From: an uncultured Mollicutes bacterium
GTDB lineage: Bacteria > Bacillota_I > Bacilli_A > RFN20 > CAG-826
DNA length: 9,772 bases
NCBI GenBank assembly: GCA_937893635.1
Contig: CALBGF010000240.1
Coordinates: 1 to 9,772 of the forward strand
Direction of reading: 5' to 3'
Under the pieces are notes generated by a model. That model did no database searches. It saw only the letters and a program-made list of their open reading frames with translations, and had not been told where the DNA came from. The position numbers were made by a program, and so were the translations under genes. Below, piece by piece: positions 6,849 through 9,772 of the stretch. Every line of letters begins with the position of its first letter. Positions within the stretch are counted from its first letter, which is position 1.

Positions 6849-7258
6849 TGTTAAACAAAGTATTAGATTACATCAAAAATCATAAAATTCTTGCAATCAT
6901 ATCCGCTCTTCTTGTTGTTATATTAATTTTATCTTTGTCATTTTATTCTTCTGCTACTTTAAAGAATTATTCTTCTTTAACTGTCGCGTTAGCGGTTATT
7001 GCTATAGTTCTATATATTGCCGGAATTTGTTTTGATTCTAAAGGTCTTATTCCATTAGCAAACATATTCTTAACTGGTTTTTGCTTTGGATATTACTTAA
7101 CTTCAAGACTTGAGTCTTTAAATTTAATTCAAGTAAATCTATCAGACATTAATCAATATTTCTATATTGATTTAGTATTTTGGATTATTGCTTTTGTTGG
7201 ATCTATCGCCTACGCTGTTCTTGATACATTTTTAAAAAAGGAGAAAGCTTTAGCGTAA
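6848..7258 (+). CDS. Four-helix membrane protein of unknown function, co-transcribed with GH3
   Basis: I do not recognise a family. The 136-aa protein has a short basic N-terminus (MLNKVLDYIKNHK) and four hydrophobic segments at about 13-33, 43-62, 67-88 and 108-129, ending in a Lys-rich tail (LKKEKALA), so both ends are likely cytoplasmic. Its ATG shares one base with the GH3 stop (TAATG), and an AAAGGAG ribosome site lies within the end of the GH3 gene, so translation is tightly coupled. A strong terminator follows immediately. The tight coupling suggests a partner of the glycosidase, for instance a membrane chaperone or a sugar-handling helper, but nothing in the sequence specifies this. 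Confidence 0.85.
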   Translation: MLNKVLDYIKNHKILAIISALLVVILILSLSFYSSATLKNYSSLTVALAVIAIVLYIAGICFDSKGLIPLANIFLTGFCFGYYLTSRLESLNLIQVNLSDINQYFYIDLVFWIIAFVGSIAYAVLDTFLKKEKALA

Positions 7259-7265
7259 ACTATTT

Positions 7266-7303
7266 TCCGGTACCTTGTTTTAAGGTACCGGATTTTCATT
7301 TTT
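7266..7303 (+). terminator. Strong Rho-independent terminator of the GH3 operon
   Basis: An 11-bp perfect stem (TCCGGTACCTT at 7266-7276 with AAGGTACCGGA at 7282-7292) with a 5-nt loop is followed by TTTTCATTTTTG. It starts 8 bp after the membrane-protein stop codon and separates the GH3 operon from the two-component genes. Confidence 0.92.
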
Positions 7304-7321
7304 GTCTAAAAGTGTTATATT
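7293..7321 (+). promoter_or_regulatory. Extended -10 promoter of the two-component operon
   Basis: TATATT at 7316-7321 is preceded by TG plus one base (7313-7315), the extended -10 form, and a weak -35 TTTTCA lies 17 bp upstream (7293-7298) within the T-tract of the preceding terminator. Only six bases separate the -10 from the ATG at 7328, so transcription should begin at or next to the start codon. Confidence 0.55.
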
Positions 7322-7327
7322 AAAAAT

Positions 7328-8038
7328 ATGAAGTACACATTTGCCATCGTCGAAGACGAAGAATCAGATTATAAAATATTAGAAGATTTTTTGACTAAAT
7401 ATGGACTAGACACAAAATGCACATTTGAATTGTTTCATTTTGCATCTTTTGAGTCTTTTCTTTTTTTGCGCCAAGAAAGAAAATATGATTTGATTTTTAT
7501 GGATATTATGATGAAGGGAATAAATGGACTAGATGGCGCTAAAAAGCTAAGAGAATTAGGAGACGATACTTCTTTAATTTTTGTCACTACTATGGCTAGA
7601 ATGGCATCAATGGGATATGAAGTTGATGCACTAGATTTTATGATAAAGCCTATTGAATATCCGAGTTTTGCTTTAAAAATGAATCGCATAATGAAAAAAA
7701 TTAAAAAAATATCGTCAAAAAAAATTACAATTAAAAACAAAGATGAAGTCATAGCACTTGATGAAAAAGATATCATATATGTAGAAATAAAAGATCACAT
7801 TCTTATTTATCATACTTTAGATAAAAACTATCGTACTTATGGTAGTATGAAGAATGCCACTTCACTTCTATCTGAAAAAATATTTTTTAAATGTAATAGT
7901 TGTTATTTAGTTAATATGAGTTATGTTGAAGGAATTAAAGGCTATTCTTTATTTGTTAATGGTGAAGAATTATTAATATCTCACCCGCAAAAGCCAAAAT
8001 TTCTTAAAGCATATCAATCATTTATTCAAGGAGACTAA
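7328..8038 (+). CDS. LytTR-family response regulator
   Basis: The 236-aa cytoplasmic DNA-binding regulator is the partner of the kinase that follows. Its receiver domain (about 2-120) has the acidic pocket VEDEE (9-12), phospho-acceptor Asp59 in LIFMDIMM, the switch Thr87 in FVTT and the conserved Lys107 in IKPI. A LytTR DNA-binding domain follows (about 132-233) with the FKCNSCYLVNMSYVEGI core. The family is of the AgrA, ComE and VirR kind and binds paired short direct repeats upstream of targets. The start is fixed by the first receiver strand beginning at residue 2. There is no Shine-Dalgarno before the ATG, and a -10 box ends six bases upstream, so the mRNA is probably leaderless. Four bases separate its stop from the kinase start. 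Target promoters are unknown; I found no convincing paired LytTR site in the window. Confidence 0.93.
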   Translation: MKYTFAIVEDEESDYKILEDFLTKYGLDTKCTFELFHFASFESFLFLRQERKYDLIFMDIMMKGINGLDGAKKLRELGDDTSLIFVTTMARMASMGYEVDALDFMIKPIEYPSFALKMNRIMKKIKKISSKKITIKNKDEVIALDEKDIIYVEIKDHILIYHTLDKNYRTYGSMKNATSLLSEKIFFKCNSCYLVNMSYVEGIKGYSLFVNGEELLISHPQKPKFLKAYQSFIQGD

Positions 8039-8042
8039 TTAA

Positions 8043-9347
8043 ATGGATGCAGCAAATATATATCAAGTAATCGGATTTGAAATCGCCTTTTATATCGGCC
8101 AATGCTTTCCATTATATGGTTTAATGGCTAGAAAAAAGAAAAGCATTTTCACTTTTATTTTAGTATTTTTATTAGAATTAGGCTTAGGATTCTTATTTCA
8201 ATGGCTATCTTCATATTTAAAGAAAAATGTTTTTCCTAACTTTACTTATTTTACAATTATTAGATACATCATCATTTATTTAACAAGTATCTTGATTTTT
8301 TATTTTACTGTTAAATGTCGATTTATTACAGCGATATATGCCATTAACTTTGGATATTGTTTCCAACACGTAATGCAATACTTATTTCAACTTGCAACTT
8401 TACCTTTTAAAATTAAAATGTTTTCCATAAGTGGAATTATAATAAGAACATTATTTCTTGCTATATATTCTATAATTATTCTTATTTTAAATCGAAAAAG
8501 ATTTAGATTAATTGATGAAAATAACTTAAAACAAGGATCAAACATCATTATTGTCTCTATAATTGGTGTTATTATTACTATCATTTTAAACTCTATTGCG
8601 TATAATATCGCCACAAGCAACAATCAAATATTTATGGTGTATTATGTTTTAGCATCATCAGGACTAGCAGGTTTCTTACTTCTTTTATTAAATATTATTA
8701 TTTTGGACAAAGATGTTATGAACACCGAATTACTTTTAACTAAAAAAATGCTCCATCAACAAAAGAATTTCTTTAGTCAAGAAAAAGCAGTTATTAATGA
8801 GTTAAACATCAAAGGTCATGACTTAAAACATAAGTTAATTGCTATGAAAAATCAAATTAAAGATGAAGAATTTAATGAATTGAATGAAGTTATATCTTCC
8901 TATGATTCTTTTATTAAAACCGGCAATGAAACTGTTGATGTTATTTTAACCGCTAAAGAAATTATATGTAGTAAGAACCATATTCGTTTTACCGCAATGG
9001 CTGATGGTAAAGCAATGGATTTTATTAAAGAATCTGATATTTACTCATTATTAGGAAACATATTGGATAATGCGATTGAAGCAGTTAGTAAGATTGAAGA
9101 TGAAAAGAAAAGAGTAATTAATTTAAGCATTCGAAAAGAGAATAGTTTCCTTCTTATCTCCGAAGATAATTATTATATTGGTGATATTGTTTTTGAAAAT
9201 TCTTTACCAAAAACAACAAAAGAAAATAAGATTTATCATGGTTTTGGGATGAAAAGTGTTGCAATTATTGTAGAAAAATATCGTGGTAATTTAAAGATTA
9301 CCGCAAAAGATGGGATTTATAAAATCGACATCATTTTCGCTCTTTAA
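8043..9347 (+). CDS. AgrC-like GHKL sensor histidine kinase, polytopic membrane protein
   Basis: The 434-aa kinase phosphorylates the upstream LytTR regulator. The N-terminal half has six or seven hydrophobic helices (about 7-28, 33-54, 68-90, 94-118, 129-150, 168-190 and 196-220), the layout of peptide-sensing AgrC-type kinases. A short dimerisation region carries the likely phospho-acceptor His259 in KGHDLKH. The ATP-binding domain has the N box LLGNILDNAIEA (336-347) and G box HGFGMKS (399-405). The segment SEDNYYIG at 373-380 stands where a DxG motif would be in ordinary kinases, a normal feature of this GHKL subgroup. A GGAG ribosome site lies in the end of the regulator gene. The cysteine-peptide maturation and pheromone genes that usually go with AgrC are not in the window, so the signal is unknown and need not be a peptide. 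Confidence 0.92.
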   Translation: MDAANIYQVIGFEIAFYIGQCFPLYGLMARKKKSIFTFILVFLLELGLGFLFQWLSSYLKKNVFPNFTYFTIIRYIIIYLTSILIFYFTVKCRFITAIYAINFGYCFQHVMQYLFQLATLPFKIKMFSISGIIIRTLFLAIYSIIILILNRKRFRLIDENNLKQGSNIIIVSIIGVIITIILNSIAYNIATSNNQIFMVYYVLASSGLAGFLLLLLNIIILDKDVMNTELLLTKKMLHQQKNFFSQEKAVINELNIKGHDLKHKLIAMKNQIKDEEFNELNEVISSYDSFIKTGNETVDVILTAKEIICSKNHIRFTAMADGKAMDFIKESDIYSLLGNILDNAIEAVSKIEDEKKRVINLSIRKENSFLLISEDNYYIGDIVFENSLPKTTKENKIYHGFGMKSVAIIVEKYRGNLKITAKDGIYKIDIIFAL

Positions 9348-9359
9348 AATGTTTTAAAA

Positions 9360-9716
9360 TTAAAAGAAATCTCCCATTGAAAAATATGAGTCCATGGCTA
9401 TGCCAAGATCATATTTTTTAGCAAAATTGTTTATAAATTTTTTAGAATATTTATTCTTTTTAAAACTTTCTTCATATATGTCCTTTTTCATTGCTTCCAT
9501 CACTTCATAAGGATCTGTATCTGGGTATGTTGATCCATAAAACGGATCGGAATTAACAAAAATTTCATATTCGTAATCAAAGCCTTCTTCTTCAACTTCA
9601 TAAAGTTGTACTTCAATTTCTTCATCTAATAAGTAATCAACCACCAAATATTTTCCATTATAATGTCGTTGCTTTTCACTAAAATAATTTGTAATATCTT
9701 TCCATTCTTTTTCCAT
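9360..9716 (-). CDS. Small acidic, aromatic-rich protein of unknown function
   Basis: I do not recognise a family. The 118-aa protein has no signal peptide or membrane helix. Tyr and Phe make up about one residue in five (14 Tyr, 10 Phe), and acidic residues cluster in the middle (DEEIEVQLYEVEEEGFDYEYE at about 31-51, a likely beta-strand region), followed by basic stretches near 77-101. The start ATG 9716 has AAAGGAG 8 nt upstream and a plausible promoter before it, so I regard it as a real gene. It converges on the kinase gene with only 12 bp between the stop codons, and no clear terminator is shared. Its shape would suit a small protein-binding or immunity-type protein, but that is a guess. 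Confidence 0.8.
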   Translation of the reverse strand: MEKEWKDITNYFSEKQRHYNGKYLVVDYLLDEEIEVQLYEVEEEGFDYEYEIFVNSDPFYGSTYPDTDPYEVMEAMKKDIYEESFKKNKYSKKFINNFAKKYDLGIAMDSYFSMGDFF

Positions 9717-9742
9717 ATGTTTTACTCCTTTTGTAAATTGCT

Positions 9743-9771
9743 ATACTAACCTAATCTGCCCCGTTTTCCAA
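9743..9771 (-). promoter_or_regulatory. Probable promoter of the small acidic protein gene
   Basis: On the minus strand TTGGAA (9771-9766) and TAGTAT (9748-9743) are spaced 17 bp apart, and the AAAGGAG ribosome site follows about 15 bp later. The -35 lies at the window edge, so upstream context cannot be checked. Confidence 0.45.
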
Positions 9772-9772
9772 C

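Noticed and set aside
7435..7776. Minus-strand open frame of 113 codons opposite the response regulator
   Set aside because: It lies inside the receiver-domain gene, has no ribosome site or family resemblance, and its Ile/Phe/Ser-rich product is typical of antisense frames.
8387..8623. Minus-strand open frame opposite the kinase membrane region
   Set aside because: A hydrophobic shadow of the transmembrane coding region on the other strand, without start signals.
9343..9358. AT-only inverted repeat TTTAAAA / TTTTAAA between the convergent genes as a terminator
   Set aside because: The stem has no G-C pairs and a 2-nt loop, so it would be too weak; such matches are expected by chance in this base composition.

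Overview
This is an AT-rich bacterial window (roughly 30% GC by eye). It has Bacillota-style Shine-Dalgarno sequences, -35/-10 promoters and hairpin/T-tract terminators, and every complete gene stops with TAA. The proteins (a Fic protein, an AbiL/RloAB-like ATPase with a TOPRIM partner, a permuted GH3 glycosidase, and a LytTR regulator with an AgrC-like GHKL kinase) suit a low-GC Firmicute, perhaps an Erysipelotrichia or Mollicutes-related gut lineage. The exact taxon is an inference. I see no rRNA, tRNA, transposase, integrase or CRISPR array.

Left part (1-3460, all minus strand) is an accessory or defence region. Reading leftward it holds a Fic-domain AMP-transferase-type gene with its own winged helix-turn-helix (3379-2240), then an SMC/OLD-type ATPase (2095-836) overlapping a TOPRIM gene (846-180). 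The last two resemble the two-gene AbiL / RloA-RloB phage-defence pair. The TOPRIM gene is split by a frameshift at about 490-520, so the system is damaged, recently broken, or dependent on recoding. The ATPase-TOPRIM cassette lies between two direct copies of a 107-bp element (52-158 and 2132-2238, exactly 2080 bp apart). Each copy carries the terminator of the upstream transcription unit, with a compensated base pair in the hairpin, and at its other end the -35 region for the next unit. The cassette therefore looks like a modular insert bounded by a repeated terminator/promoter element.

The Fic gene has a clear promoter with three copies of a TTGCAC half-site over the spacer, upstream flank and ribosome binding site. 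This suggests repression, possibly by the Fic protein's own DNA-binding domain.

Middle part (3642-7258, plus strand) is a two-gene operon: a 1068-aa circularly permuted GH3 beta-glycosidase held in the membrane at both ends, and a four-helix membrane protein that overlaps it by one base. A strong terminator (7266-7303) ends it. A perfect 25-bp dyad (3590-3614) sits just upstream of the glycosidase start.

Right part (7328-9347, plus strand) is a two-component system: a LytTR response regulator whose ATG coincides with the expected transcription start of an extended -10 promoter (probably leaderless), followed by a polytopic GHKL sensor kinase. The kinase could sense a cell-surface or peptide signal, and the glycosidase operon is a natural candidate target. 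That link rests on position only. The window closes with a convergent minus-strand gene for a small acidic, tyrosine-rich protein of unknown function (9716-9360).
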